This document shows, one piece after another, positions 15,918-25,287 of a DNA stretch of 64,000 bases (position 1 is its first letter; every line of letters begins with the position of its first letter). The position numbers and the translations under genes are program-made. The stretch is from Bacillota bacterium (GTDB lineage Bacteria > Bacillota > Clostridia > Christensenellales > Aristaeellaceae): contig JAEZTL010000033.1 of NCBI GenBank assembly GCA_023421395.1, positions 1 through 64,000 on the forward strand. Direction: 5' to 3'. Below the pieces are notes generated by a model. It had not been told where the DNA came from and made no database searches. It saw only the letters and a list, made by a program, of their open reading frames with translations.

Positions 15918-18239
15918 ATGCCCAAACGAACGCTCTGGTACAACCGGTGCGCCGCCCATTGGGAGGAGGCGCTGCCGCTGGGAAACGGCCGCCTGGGCGC
16001 AATGGTGTTCGGAAACCCGGTGCGCGAGCGCATCGCGCTCAACGAGGACACGCTGTGGTCCGGCTACCCCGAGGATCGAAACAACCCGGAGGCCGCCGCG
16101 CGGTACCCCGAGGCGCGGCGCCTTGCGCTCGCCGGGCGGCTGCATGAAGCGCAGCGCCTGATCGAAGACGGGATGCTGGGCGGCTTCACCCAGTCCTATA
16201 TGCCGCTGGGCGACCTGATCATCGATTTCGAAGACGCCTCCCCCGCCGAGGACTACCGGCGGGCGCTGAGCCTGGCTGACGCCACGCACGTCACGCGGTT
16301 TGCCCGCGGCGGCGTCCAGTACGAAATGGAGTGCTTCGCCTCCCACCCGGCTCAGGCGTTTTTTCTGCGCCTCACGGCGGACGCGCTCGGCGCGCTGGCT
16401 TTTTCACTCCGGCTGACCAGCCCGCTGCGCCACGGCGCGATGGCGCGGGGACGGCGAATCGACATGGACGTCCTCGCCCCGTCGGACGTGGTGCCCTCCT
16501 ATCTTGACTGTCAGGATCCGGTCCGCTATTTTGACGAACCGGAAAGGCGCGGCATGCGCTGCCGCGCGACCGCGTACCTCGCCGCCTGCGACGGATCGGC
16601 GGCCGCCGGGGATGGCGCGCTCCGCGTTCGGGGCGCGTCGGAGGCGGTGGTCGTCCTGACCGCCCGCACCAGCTTCCGCGGCCATGACCGCCACCCATAC
16701 CTTGACGGCGCGGACGAGATCGCGCTGTGCGAGGCCGACCTGGCCGCGCTCTCCGGCATCCGCTACGAAGACGCCCGGCATGCCCACGTCGCAGACCACC
16801 GGGCGCTGTTCAGCCGCGCCTCCCTCTCGCTGGGGAGGGACAGATACGCCGCCCTCCCCACGGACGAGCGGCTTCGGACGCTGCCGGAGCACCCGGATGA
16901 CTGTGATCTCATCGCCTGCGTGTTCGACTACGCGCGCTACCTGATGATCGCCGCCTCCCGCCCCGGTACCCAGCCGATGAACCTGCAGGGCATCTGGAGT
17001 CAGGACAAACGCGCCGTCTGGAGCTGCAACTACACCATCAACATCAACACCCAGATGAACTACTGGCCCGCCGAGGCGTCTAACCTTCCGGAACTGCACA
17101 TGCCGCTTTTCGACCTGATCGACCGTCTGTCCGCCACCGGCCAGACGGCCGCGCGGCTGCACTACGGCGCGCGGGGCGCAGTGGCCCACCACAACACCGA
17201 CCTCTGGGGGCTCGCGAACCCCGTGGGCGAGCGCTACCAGGGCTTTGCCGGCTGTGCCTTCTGGCCGATGGGCTACGGCTGGCTGTGCCAGCACCTGACG
17301 CGGCACTACCGTTACGGCGGCGACCGGGAATTTCTGAAAGACCGCGCGCTTCCGGCGCTGCGGCTGGCCGCCAGGTTTTACCTGGACGCGATGGCGGAGG
17401 CGGGCCAAATGCGCTTCCTCTCCCCCGCCACGTCGCCGGAAAACACCTTCGTCTACGAAGGCCGCGTCTGCAAGGTGGCCGCCCGCGCATCGATGAGCGA
17501 CCAGATCGTCCGCGAGGTGTTGGAGGATTACCTCTCGGCGCTGGCGGATCTGGGGCTCGACGAGGCGATGGCGGCGGAAGTCCGCGCGGCGCTGCCACAA
17601 ATCCCCAACCCCGAAATCGCCCCCTCCGGGCGGCTCCTTGAATGGGACCGGGAATACGAGGAGAACGAGCCGCAGCACCGCCATGTTTCACACCTGTACG
17701 GACTGTATCCCGGCGAGGCGATTCCGCCGGAGGGGGCGCTGGCGGACGCCTGCCGGAAAACGCTGACCGCGCGGGGCTTTGGCGGCACCGGCTGGAGCCT
17801 GGGCTGGAAAATCTGTTTCTGGGCGCGGCTCGGGGACGGCGATCGCGCGCTTCAACTGCTTAGGCGGCAGCTGAAGCTGGTGGAACCGGGCTCCGGGATG
17901 AACCTGACGGACGGCGGGAGCTACATCAGCCTCCTGGACGCCCATCCGCCCTTTCAGATCGACGGCAACTTCGGTGCCTGCGCCGGGATCATTGAAATGC
18001 TGCTGAGCGCGCGAGGCGGCGAGATCGCGCTTTTACCCGCGTGTCCCGGCGCCTGGCGGGAGGGCAAGGTGCGCGGCCTGCGCGCGCCGGGCGCGCTGGT
18101 GGATTTCGACTTTGCGGACAGCCGCGTGACGCGGGCCCGCCTGAAGCGCCAGGATAAACGCGCACTTTCCATTCAAGTCAACGGGCGGAGCATCCATATC
18201 CGGCCGGAAGACCCGCCGGAAATGGAATGGCGCTTTTGA
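15918..18239 (+). CDS. GH95 alpha-L-fucosidase
   Basis: A 773-residue family GH95 enzyme, which usually removes alpha-1,2-linked fucose from galactose by inversion. Landmarks match: N-terminal WYNRCAAHWEEALPLGNGRLGAM, the asparagines of NYTININTQMNYWPAE (Asn375 and Asn377, which activate water), the proposed acid Glu575 (LLEWDREYEE before HRHVSHL) and Asp682 in PFQIDGNFG. There is no signal peptide. I prefer ATG 15918 (6 bases after AAAGAGGG) over the ATG at 15912. It is co-transcribed with the LacI gene. Together with cytoplasmic LacZ it could process fucosylated galactosides such as 2'-fucosyllactose; that substrate is inference. Confidence 0.93.
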   Translation: MPKRTLWYNRCAAHWEEALPLGNGRLGAMVFGNPVRERIALNEDTLWSGYPEDRNNPEAAARYPEARRLALAGRLHEAQRLIEDGMLGGFTQSYMPLGDLIIDFEDASPAEDYRRALSLADATHVTRFARGGVQYEMECFASHPAQAFFLRLTADALGALAFSLRLTSPLRHGAMARGRRIDMDVLAPSDVVPSYLDCQDPVRYFDEPERRGMRCRATAYLAACDGSAAAGDGALRVRGASEAVVVLTARTSFRGHDRHPYLDGADEIALCEADLAALSGIRYEDARHAHVADHRALFSRASLSLGRDRYAALPTDERLRTLPEHPDDCDLIACVFDYARYLMIAASRPGTQPMNLQGIWSQDKRAVWSCNYTININTQMNYWPAEASNLPELHMPLFDLIDRLSATGQTAARLHYGARGAVAHHNTDLWGLANPVGERYQGFAGCAFWPMGYGWLCQHLTRHYRYGGDREFLKDRALPALRLAARFYLDAMAEAGQMRFLSPATSPENTFVYEGRVCKVAARASMSDQIVREVLEDYLSALADLGLDEAMAAEVRAALPQIPNPEIAPSGRLLEWDREYEENEPQHRHVSHLYGLYPGEAIPPEGALADACRKTLTARGFGGTGWSLGWKICFWARLGDGDRALQLLRRQLKLVEPGSGMNLTDGGSYISLLDAHPPFQIDGNFGACAGIIEMLLSARGGEIALLPACPGAWREGKVRGLRAPGALVDFDFADSRVTRARLKRQDKRALSIQVNGRSIHIRPEDPPEMEWRF

Positions 18240-18284
18240 TAGGAATCCCATCACAACCCTTCACAGCACGAGAGGAGACGGAAC

Positions 18285-19346
18285 ATGAAGCCAAATGATC
18301 GCTTTGAAGCCTGGTGGCGGGGCAAAAACGAGGGACTGCCGCTGATGTACGTGGTGGCGGCGGAGGAAAACGCGCCCCGCGTCCCGCATCCGGGGACTCC
18401 GGAAAAATTCTGGACCGACGCGGACTACCTGATCGCGCGGATGCGCGGCGAAATGTCGCACAGAAAGTATCTGGCCGACGCCTATCCGTCCATCGCGGCG
18501 GACCTGGGGCCGGGATCCCTCGCGCTGTACCTTGGCACGGAGCCCCGCTTCGCCTGGGACACCGTGTGGTACGATAAGTCCATCGCGGACCTCGAAAACC
18601 ATCCCCCGCTGGCCTTCGACCCGGAAAACCGCTGGTGGAAGATGCACTACGCGCTGGTCGGGAAGATGAAGGAATCGCTCGGCGGCGACTGCCTGGTGGA
18701 CATGCCGGACATCATCGAAAACATCGACATCTACGCCGCCATGCGCGGCACCGAGGAGGCCCTCTACGACCTGATGGACGATCCCGAACTGGTCGAGGAG
18801 CGGATTTCCCAGATTGACGACGCCTACTTCCACTATTACGACGCCTTCCGGAACCTGATCGCGGAGCCAGACGGCACCCAGAGTTACACCTGCTTCCACA
18901 TCCGCGGCGTGGGACGCGTGGCCAAGATCCAGTGCGATTTCTCGGCCATGCTGTCCCCCGCCCAGTTCCGCCGGTTCGTGCTGCCCTCGCTGGAAAAGCA
19001 AACGAGGCGGCTGGACCACTCGCTGTACCACCTGGACGGCAAGGACGCCATCCGCCACGTACCGGCGATCATGGAGCTGGAAAGACTCGACGCGCTGCAG
19101 TGGACCTGCGGCGCGGGCCAGCCGGACGGCGCCTGCCCCCGGTGGGACGTGATCTACGATCAGGTGGCCGCCGCCGGCAAGAGCCTGTGGATCCAGCTCT
19201 ACGACGGGGGCGTGGAAGATTGGATCAAGGGTGCGGAGCGGCTGATGGAGCGCTACGGCAAGGAGCGCCTCTATTTTATCTTTCCGGATATGTCCATGCG
19301 CGACGCGGAGACGCTGCTCGCCCGCGCGGAGGGACACTGGAAATAA
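18285..19346 (+). CDS. Uroporphyrinogen decarboxylase-like protein
   Basis: A 353-residue protein of the URO-D/MtaA superfamily: TIM-barrel pattern, with DMPDIIENIDIYAAMRGTEEALYDL and HIRGVGRVAKIQCDFSAMLSP in the expected core. True HemE N-terminal substrate loops are not evident, and no haem genes are nearby. Members of this branch occur beside glycosidases and methyltransferases in Clostridia and their reactions are mostly unknown. It starts 45 bases after the fucosidase gene, so it is likely in the same transcript. I do not assign a reaction. Confidence 0.85.
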   Translation: MKPNDRFEAWWRGKNEGLPLMYVVAAEENAPRVPHPGTPEKFWTDADYLIARMRGEMSHRKYLADAYPSIAADLGPGSLALYLGTEPRFAWDTVWYDKSIADLENHPPLAFDPENRWWKMHYALVGKMKESLGGDCLVDMPDIIENIDIYAAMRGTEEALYDLMDDPELVEERISQIDDAYFHYYDAFRNLIAEPDGTQSYTCFHIRGVGRVAKIQCDFSAMLSPAQFRRFVLPSLEKQTRRLDHSLYHLDGKDAIRHVPAIMELERLDALQWTCGAGQPDGACPRWDVIYDQVAAAGKSLWIQLYDGGVEDWIKGAERLMERYGKERLYFIFPDMSMRDAETLLARAEGHWK

Positions 19347-19355
19347 CCCATAAAG

Positions 19356-19391
19356 AAGGCGTCCCCGCCGAGTACCCGGCGGGGACGCCTT
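19356..19391. terminator. Perfect 15-bp hairpin between convergent genes
   Basis: A 15-bp perfect inverted repeat (19356-19370 with 19377-19391, loop AGTACC) in the 60-base gap between the UroD-like gene and oppF. There is no long T-run, but position and symmetry fit a shared transcription end. Confidence 0.65.
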
Positions 19392-19407
19392 CGTAATCCA
19401 AACCCTT

Positions 19408-20355
19408 TCAGACAGGCAGATGGCGTTCCGCCGTCTCCCCCGTCCACTTTGCAAATTCCTCGTCCGTGGCCAGCACATGGTGGGTGCCCTCTACCAGGTG
19501 ATCCGCGCCCTTCAGGTAGTCTACGCCGTATTCCTTGTAGTTGTAGGTCATGGCCACGCGCTTTTTCTCCACCACCGGGTTCGGATGCGGGATGGCGGAG
19601 AGCAGGCTCCGGGTGTATGGGTGTACCGGCCGGGAGAAGATCTCCTCCCGGGTACCGGTCTCCACCATGTGGCCCAGGTGCAGTACGCCGATGCGGTCGG
19701 AGATGTACTTGACCATTGAAAGATCGTGGGCGATGAAGAGGTATGCGCAGCCGGTATTCTGCTGAATGTCCTTCATCAGGTTCACCACCTGGGCCTGAAT
19801 AGACACGTCCAGCGCCGAGATGCACTCGTCCGCGATGATCAGCCTGGGGTTCATGATCAGCGCCCGGGCGATGCCGATTCGCTGCCGCTGTCCGCCGGAG
19901 AACTGGTGCGGGTAGCGGGACGCGTGTTCCGGCGCGAGGCCCACTTCTTCCAGAATGTGGGCCACTTTTTCGTCCCGTTCTTTTTTACTCCGGTACAGGT
20001 GGTGGATGTCAAGGCCCTGGGCGATGATATCCGAAACCTTCTTGCGGGGGTTGAGGCAGGCCATCGGGTCCTGAAAGATCATCTGCATGCCGGTACGCAG
20101 GCGCTTGTTGGTTTCGTGGCTCAGCTTGCCGCTCACGTCCATGCCGTCAAAGGTGATTCTGCCCGCCGTGGGCTCGTAGAGCCGGATGACGCTGCGGCCG
20201 ATGGTGGACTTGCCGGAGCCGGATTCCCCCACCAGCCCGAATACCTCGCCAGGATAGATTTCAAAGCTGACGCCGTCCACCGCCTTGACGGTGAACTTTT
20301 TCGATATTTCAAAGTGTTGCTTGAGATTTTCGACTTTCAGAAGCGGCGCCTTCAT
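19408..20355 (-). CDS. oppF: Oligopeptide ABC transporter ATPase OppF
   Basis: A 315-residue ATPase: Walker A GESGSGKST, signature FSGGQRQRI, Walker B IIADECISALD, and the C-terminal OppD/F extension (HPYTRSLLSAIPHPNP) typical of peptide and nickel importers. ATG 20355 overlaps the oppD stop as ATGA. Last gene of oppABCDF. It probably pairs with OppD as a heterodimer on the cytoplasmic face. Confidence 0.95.
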   Translation of the reverse strand: MKAPLLKVENLKQHFEISKKFTVKAVDGVSFEIYPGEVFGLVGESGSGKSTIGRSVIRLYEPTAGRITFDGMDVSGKLSHETNKRLRTGMQMIFQDPMACLNPRKKVSDIIAQGLDIHHLYRSKKERDEKVAHILEEVGLAPEHASRYPHQFSGGQRQRIGIARALIMNPRLIIADECISALDVSIQAQVVNLMKDIQQNTGCAYLFIAHDLSMVKYISDRIGVLHLGHMVETGTREEIFSRPVHPYTRSLLSAIPHPNPVVEKKRVAMTYNYKEYGVDYLKGADHLVEGTHHVLATDEEFAKWTGETAERHLPV

Positions 20356-21428
20356 TTTCCCGCCTCCTTCTTCATGCGTTCGATGCGCGCGCGCAGTTCC
20401 GCGGGCATTTCCACCTTCGGCGCGCGCTCGTCCAGGAGCCAAGTGGCCGCGTAGTGGGTATCGGACACCTTGAAAAACGGCGGCGCCACGCGGTCGTCGA
20501 TGTTGAGCGCGAAGATGTTCCGGGCCGCGAAGGCATCGCCCGGCCGTTCGTGCATGAGGTTGGGTGGGCTTCCCGGGATGGCGTAGAGGCGGTCATCGCG
20601 CGTATCCAAATCCGGCATCGCGGAAAGCAGACCCCAGGTATAGGGGTGGCGCGGATCGTAGAAGATATCGTCGATGCTGCCCTTCTCCACGATCCTGCCG
20701 GCGTACATCACGTTCACGTAGTCGGCCACTTTGGCCACCACACCCAGATCATGGGTGATGTAGAGGACCGAAACCCCGGTGCGCCGCTGGATGTCGCGGA
20801 TCAGCTCCAATATCTTGGCCTGGATCGTCACGTCCAGCGCGGTGGTCGGCTCATCGCAGATCAGCACGTCCGGGTTCAGCGCCAGCGCGATGGCGATTAC
20901 CACTCGCTGCCGCATGCCGCCGGACAGTTGATGAGGGTAATTTTTCATGCGCTTTTCCGGCTCCGGAATGCCGGCGATGCTGAGCAGCTCCACCGCCCGG
21001 TCCCATGCCTCCTGCCTAGTCATCCGCTTGTGCAGCAGCATGCCCTCCATGATCTGCTTGCCGATGGCCATGGTGGGATCGAGGGAAGTCATCGGATCCT
21101 GGAACACCATCGCGATGTGCTGGCCGTTGATGGTGCGGCGGATCTGCTTTTTCGTCAGCTTGAGGATGTCCACGCTCTTGTTCCGGCCGCCGTCCTCATA
21201 CGAGAACAGAATCTCGCCGGAATCCACGGTACCGTTGCGGTCCAAAATGCCCATGACCGCCTTCATGGTGACGGACTTGCCGGAGCCGGACTCGCCCACC
21301 ACCGCGACGGTCTCGCCCCGGTACAGGTCCAAGTCCACGCCGCGCAGCGCGTGCACCGAGCCGGCGGTGGTGCGGAAGGAGACGTCAAGGTTCCGGATCG
21401 ACAGAATGCGCTCTCTCTTACTATCCAT
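20352..21428 (-). CDS. oppD: Oligopeptide ABC transporter ATPase OppD
   Basis: A 358-residue ATPase with Walker A GESGSGKSV, signature LSGGMRQRV, Walker B ICDEPTTALD, and the oligopeptide C-terminal domain (HPYTWGLLSAMPDLD). Start ATG 21428 follows GAGGTGG at 6 bases; the upstream GTG at 21437 is less likely. It lies directly behind oppC and overlaps oppF. Confidence 0.95.
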   Translation of the reverse strand: MDSKRERILSIRNLDVSFRTTAGSVHALRGVDLDLYRGETVAVVGESGSGKSVTMKAVMGILDRNGTVDSGEILFSYEDGGRNKSVDILKLTKKQIRRTINGQHIAMVFQDPMTSLDPTMAIGKQIMEGMLLHKRMTRQEAWDRAVELLSIAGIPEPEKRMKNYPHQLSGGMRQRVVIAIALALNPDVLICDEPTTALDVTIQAKILELIRDIQRRTGVSVLYITHDLGVVAKVADYVNVMYAGRIVEKGSIDDIFYDPRHPYTWGLLSAMPDLDTRDDRLYAIPGSPPNLMHERPGDAFAARNIFALNIDDRVAPPFFKVSDTHYAATWLLDERAPKVEMPAELRARIERMKKEAGK

Positions 21429-21438
21429 CGCCGCCACC

Positions 21439-22488
21439 TCACATTTCCTTCATCTTGGGGTCGAACGCGTCCCGAAGGCCGTCCGCCAGCATGTTGAAGC
21501 ACAGCATGAGCAGCGCCAGGACGATCACCGGCGGCACGATTTGGAACGGATGCGTGGTAAAATTCTTGAACGCGTAAGAGATCAGAGAGCCCAGCGAGCA
21601 CATCGGCTCCGGGATGCCCAGGCCCACAAAGCTCAAAAACGCCTCGGTGAAGATCGCGTTGGGGATGGAGAACATGGTGTTGGTGATGAGCTGCCCGATG
21701 ATGTTGGGCAGGATCTCGCTGAAGATCACGCGGAAATTGGTGGCGCCCAGCGTGTGGCTGGCCAGCACGAATTCCTGCTCCTTGAGCTTGAGCATCTGCG
21801 CCCGGGCGATTCGGCTCATGCCGATCCAGCCGGTGATCATCAGCGCCAGCGTGATGGTGGCAAGGCCCGGCTTCAGGACCAGCATCAGAAGCGTCACGAT
21901 GACCAGCGTGGGGATGGAGTTGACGATTTCGGTGAATCGCTGCATCGCCGAGTCCACCTTGCCGCCGAAGTAGCCGGAGATCAGGCCGTAGCCCATGCCC
22001 AGCAGCATGTCGATCAGAACCGCCACCAGCGCGATGTAGAGGCTCACGCGGGTTCCCGTCCAGGTGCGCGTCCAGATGTCGCGGCCCAGCGCGTCGGAGC
22101 CGAACCAGTAGTAGGTATCGCTCTTGACACCGGTGATCTTGTCGACGTAGGCGTTCTTCTCCTTGTAGCCGGTGGAGGTCTTGATGGTCTCGCTACCGTC
22201 CAGGATGCCCAGGTTTTCAATGCCCGGTACGCGGGGGGCGAGGTTGGTGGCCTTGATGTTCTGCTCCTGGTAGGTGTAGGGACTGACAACAGGTCCCAGG
22301 AGGGCCAGCAGCACGATCAAAAGGATCACGATCAGCGAAAACACCGCGCCCCGGTTGGCGCGAAAGCGCGCCAGCGCGTCCTTCCAGAAGCTCTGACTGG
22401 CGAAGTTCGCATCGATGCGGGTATTTTCCGCACCCTTGAGCTCAAAATCATTTGGCAAAAACTCGACCGCGGCGCTTTCTTTATTCAT
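21439..22488 (-). CDS. oppC: Oligopeptide ABC transporter permease OppC
   Basis: A 349-residue permease. The cytoplasmic N-terminus (~50 residues) leads into a first helix (SLIVILLIVLLALLGPVVS), followed by a large outside loop and the BPD_transp_1 core with an EAA loop (ASHTLGATNFRVIFSEILPN). Its start overlaps oppB by 8 bases. It forms a heterodimer channel with OppB. Confidence 0.95.
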   Translation of the reverse strand: MNKESAAVEFLPNDFELKGAENTRIDANFASQSFWKDALARFRANRGAVFSLIVILLIVLLALLGPVVSPYTYQEQNIKATNLAPRVPGIENLGILDGSETIKTSTGYKEKNAYVDKITGVKSDTYYWFGSDALGRDIWTRTWTGTRVSLYIALVAVLIDMLLGMGYGLISGYFGGKVDSAMQRFTEIVNSIPTLVIVTLLMLVLKPGLATITLALMITGWIGMSRIARAQMLKLKEQEFVLASHTLGATNFRVIFSEILPNIIGQLITNTMFSIPNAIFTEAFLSFVGLGIPEPMCSLGSLISYAFKNFTTHPFQIVPPVIVLALLMLCFNMLADGLRDAFDPKMKEM

Positions 22489-23422
22489 GGGCGGCCTCCT
22501 TGCTCAGGCGGATGCGCGGATCGATCACGCCGTAGAGGATGTCCACAATCAGCATGATGCCGATGTACATGGCACTGTAGATGAAGCTGAGCACGATGAC
22601 CACGTTGTAGTCGTTGGACTGTATGGCGGTGACCAGCAGGCTCCCGATACCGGGGATGGAAAAGATCTTTTCCACCACCAGGCTGCCGGTCATAAGCCCG
22701 ACGATCAGCGGCGCCAGTACCGTGATCACCGGGATCAGTGCGTTACGCAGAACGTGCCGCCAAATCAGCTTGAACCCATACACGCCCTTGCTCTCGGCCA
22801 GCAGCAGGTAATCGCTGCCCAGCACTTCCAGCATTTCGCTGCGCGTAAAGCGCGCAATGGAGGCGATGGTGAACATGCACAGGGCGATGGAAGGCAGCAC
22901 GGAGGATTCAAAGGGAAGGTCCGGGCTGTATAGGAGCGGCAGCCAGCTCAGCTGGTAGCCGAAAAGGTACGCGAGCGCCAGCGCGAACACATAAGACGGT
23001 ACGCTGACGCCGATGACGGAGATGACCGTGGTGAGCGTATCCCAGATGGTGTTGTGGCGGATGGCCGCGATGATGCCCAGAATCAGGCCGATCAGCGCGC
23101 CCAGAAGCACCGCCTGGCCGCCGATCCTGAGGCTGATCGGGAGGCGCGACTGCAAAAGCTGCGAAATGGGCGTATTCTTGCTGATGGTATAGCTGACGCC
23201 GAAATCGCCCCGCGCCATGTTGGCGACATACCTGAAAAACTGCACGTAGATCGGCTGATCCAGCCCGTACTTCAAATAGAGCTGCGCGCGCTGGTCGGCG
23301 TTCAGCTTTTCGTCGTTGAACGGCGATCCGGGCATCAGCTGTAAAAGCGAAAACAGGATCAGGATCACGGTGAGCAGCGTGCCGACCGAGATCAGGAGCC
23401 GTTTGCCGATGTACTTTCGCAT
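22481..23422 (-). CDS. oppB: Oligopeptide ABC transporter permease OppB
   Basis: A 313-residue permease starting MRKYIGKRLLISVGTLL. The family hallmark GVSVPSYVFALALAYLFG and the EAA loop (AESKGVYGFKLIWRHVLRN) are present. I chose ATG 23422; the longer frame runs into GC-rich non-protein-like sequence. Hairpins in the 150-base gap before it may trim transcription from oppA. Confidence 0.95.
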   Translation of the reverse strand: MRKYIGKRLLISVGTLLTVILILFSLLQLMPGSPFNDEKLNADQRAQLYLKYGLDQPIYVQFFRYVANMARGDFGVSYTISKNTPISQLLQSRLPISLRIGGQAVLLGALIGLILGIIAAIRHNTIWDTLTTVISVIGVSVPSYVFALALAYLFGYQLSWLPLLYSPDLPFESSVLPSIALCMFTIASIARFTRSEMLEVLGSDYLLLAESKGVYGFKLIWRHVLRNALIPVITVLAPLIVGLMTGSLVVEKIFSIPGIGSLLVTAIQSNDYNVVIVLSFIYSAMYIGIMLIVDILYGVIDPRIRLSKEAAHE

Positions 23423-23518
23423 CCTTGAGCTCCCCTTAAAGACAGAATGAAATCGCCGCGCCGGGCGAAAGGCGGGCGGGCTTACGCCCGCGCCCGCGGG
23501 GCGAGCCCCGCCAACAGT

Positions 23519-23554
23519 CCAGCCGCGCAACGACAGGAATCGCTGCGCGGCTGG
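23519..23554 (-). terminator. Intercistronic hairpin between oppA and oppB
   Basis: A perfect 11-bp stem (23519-23529 with 23544-23554) in the oppA-oppB gap, with further GC-rich inverted repeats at 23471-23512. There is no strong T-run. Such hairpins often protect the oppA message or give partial termination so that binding protein exceeds membrane parts. Confidence 0.55.
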
Positions 23555-23571
23555 TCGGGTTCAAGGGAACA

Positions 23572-25200
23572 TTATTCCTTGACGGTGTTCTTGAACACGC
23601 GGTTGAGCGCGATGGCGTGGCACTCGATGCCGGTCACGCCGGTCTTGATCATCATCGCGTTGGCCTTCTGGTAGACCGGCAGGATCACCATATTGTCCAT
23701 GATGATCTTCTCGGCGTCCTTGAGGGCCTGCCAGCGGGCGGTCTTGTCCAGCGCCAGCTCGCCGGAGATGCTGCTCTTGATGATCTCGTCATACTCGGCG
23801 TTGGACCACAGGCCGTAGTTGTTGGAATTGTCGGTGATCCACATGTTGAGGTAGGTCATCGGGTCGGCGTAGTCCGGGCCCCAGCGGGTGAGGCACACGT
23901 TGTAGTTGCCGTCCTGAATATCCTGCACACGCTGCTTCTTGGTTTCCACCTTCAGCTCGACATTGACGCCGGGCAAGGTGCTCATCCACTCGTTCTGAAT
24001 GAACGCAGCCACGTTCTGGGCGGTGGCGTCGTCTTCCACCAGCAGCGTCAGGCTAAAGCTGGAGACGCCCAGCTCGGCACAGGCGGCCTCGTAGAACTTC
24101 TTCGCAGATTCCTTGTCGAAGCCCTCGTAGGTGTAGCCGGTCTCGCGGAAGTCCTTGCCATCCGGGCCGTAGGCGAAGCCGGCGGGCACCGCGAAGGTGG
24201 CGGGGGTGGAGCCGTCCTTGACGATGGCGGCGGCGATGGCGTCGCGGTCATAGGCTGCGGCAAGCGCCTTGCGGAAGTTGACGTTGGCCAGCTCCGGATA
24301 CTGGGCCTGGTTGACGGTCACGTACCAGAGGTAGCCGGCGTTGACCGGGATGAACTCCGGATCGTCCTGCACCAGTTCCACCTGGTCGCCCGACAGGGTG
24401 ACGACGTCCAGGTCGCCATTCTGGTAGCTGAGCAGCGCGGTCTGGCTGTCCTTGATGACCTGGTAGTTCAGGCCGTCCAGCTGGACGCGGGCCGCGTCGT
24501 AGTACTTCTCGTTCTTCGCCAGCGTGAAGCTGGTGGCGGCGGGCTCGTAGCTGGTCAGCACGAAGGCGCCGTTGGAGAGCACGGTCTCCGGGCTGGTGGC
24601 ATAGGTATCACCGGCCGCCTCGCAGAAGGCGCGGTTGACCGGGTAGAAGGTCGGGAAGTACAGAACGCTGGTGAAGAAGCTGACGGGGCTCTCCAGCGTC
24701 ACTTCCAGCGTCTTTTCATCCACAGCCTTGACGCCCAGTTCCTCGACAGGCATCTCGCCCTTGTTGACGGCCACGCCGTTTTTGATCAGCGCGACTTCAT
24801 AGATCATGAAGGCGTACTCGCTGGCGAAAGCCGGGTCGCAGGCACGCTGCCAGCCGTAGACGAAGTCATCGGCCGTCACCGGGTCGCCGTTGGACCAGAA
24901 GGCGTCGTCGCGGATCTTAAAGGTGTAGACAAGGCCGTCGTCGCTCACCTGGGTGTCGGCGGCCAGCGCGGGCACCGGAGCGCCGTTGGCATCCATCTGG
25001 TAAAGGCCGTCGGTAAAGTCCGCGATGACTTCAAAGGACGTGCCGTCCGTGGCGACCTGCGGATCCAGCGAGGCCACCTCGGTCTCGATGTGAACCTTCA
25101 GAACCTTCCCGCTGCTCTCCGCGGCGGCAAAACTGCCGACGGACAGCGCGAGGGCCAGGGCAAGCGCGAGCGCCAGGATCTTCTTGACTGAATGCATCAT
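23572..25200 (-). CDS. oppA: Oligopeptide-binding protein OppA, non-lipoprotein signal
   Basis: A 542-residue SBP_bac_5 protein. The signal peptide contains a run of alternating Leu-Ala (LALALALALALSVG) ending FAAAE, with no lipobox Cys, so it should be released rather than lipid-anchored. Family landmarks include ETEVASLDPQVATDGTSFEV and the WSNGDPVTADDFVYGWQRACDP stretch. First gene of oppABCDF. It delivers short peptides to OppBC. Confidence 0.95.
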   Translation of the reverse strand: MMHSVKKILALALALALALSVGSFAAAESSGKVLKVHIETEVASLDPQVATDGTSFEVIADFTDGLYQMDANGAPVPALAADTQVSDDGLVYTFKIRDDAFWSNGDPVTADDFVYGWQRACDPAFASEYAFMIYEVALIKNGVAVNKGEMPVEELGVKAVDEKTLEVTLESPVSFFTSVLYFPTFYPVNRAFCEAAGDTYATSPETVLSNGAFVLTSYEPAATSFTLAKNEKYYDAARVQLDGLNYQVIKDSQTALLSYQNGDLDVVTLSGDQVELVQDDPEFIPVNAGYLWYVTVNQAQYPELANVNFRKALAAAYDRDAIAAAIVKDGSTPATFAVPAGFAYGPDGKDFRETGYTYEGFDKESAKKFYEAACAELGVSSFSLTLLVEDDATAQNVAAFIQNEWMSTLPGVNVELKVETKKQRVQDIQDGNYNVCLTRWGPDYADPMTYLNMWITDNSNNYGLWSNAEYDEIIKSSISGELALDKTARWQALKDAEKIIMDNMVILPVYQKANAMMIKTGVTGIECHAIALNRVFKNTVKE

Positions 25201-25228
25201 TGTCCCTCCCCTATTCCTGTTGTTTCAA

Positions 25229-25245
25229 TTTGGATCGTCCAAAAT
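25229..25245. promoter_or_regulatory. Palindrome in oppA leader
   Basis: TTTGGA-TCG-TCCAAA (25229-25243) lies in the 5' leader of oppA, just downstream of the promoter. It could be a repressor site; no regulator can be named. Confidence 0.35.
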
Positions 25246-25257
25246 GATACAAAATAC

Positions 25258-25287
25258 ATGATACCGTAGTGCCACCACCGCTGTCAA
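25258..25287 (-). promoter_or_regulatory. opp operon promoter
   Basis: Perfect TTGACA (25287-25282), 18-base spacer, TATCAT (25263-25258), 58 bases upstream of oppA. The divergent gap 25288-25560 (about 270 bases) shows no gene or clear structure. Confidence 0.7.
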
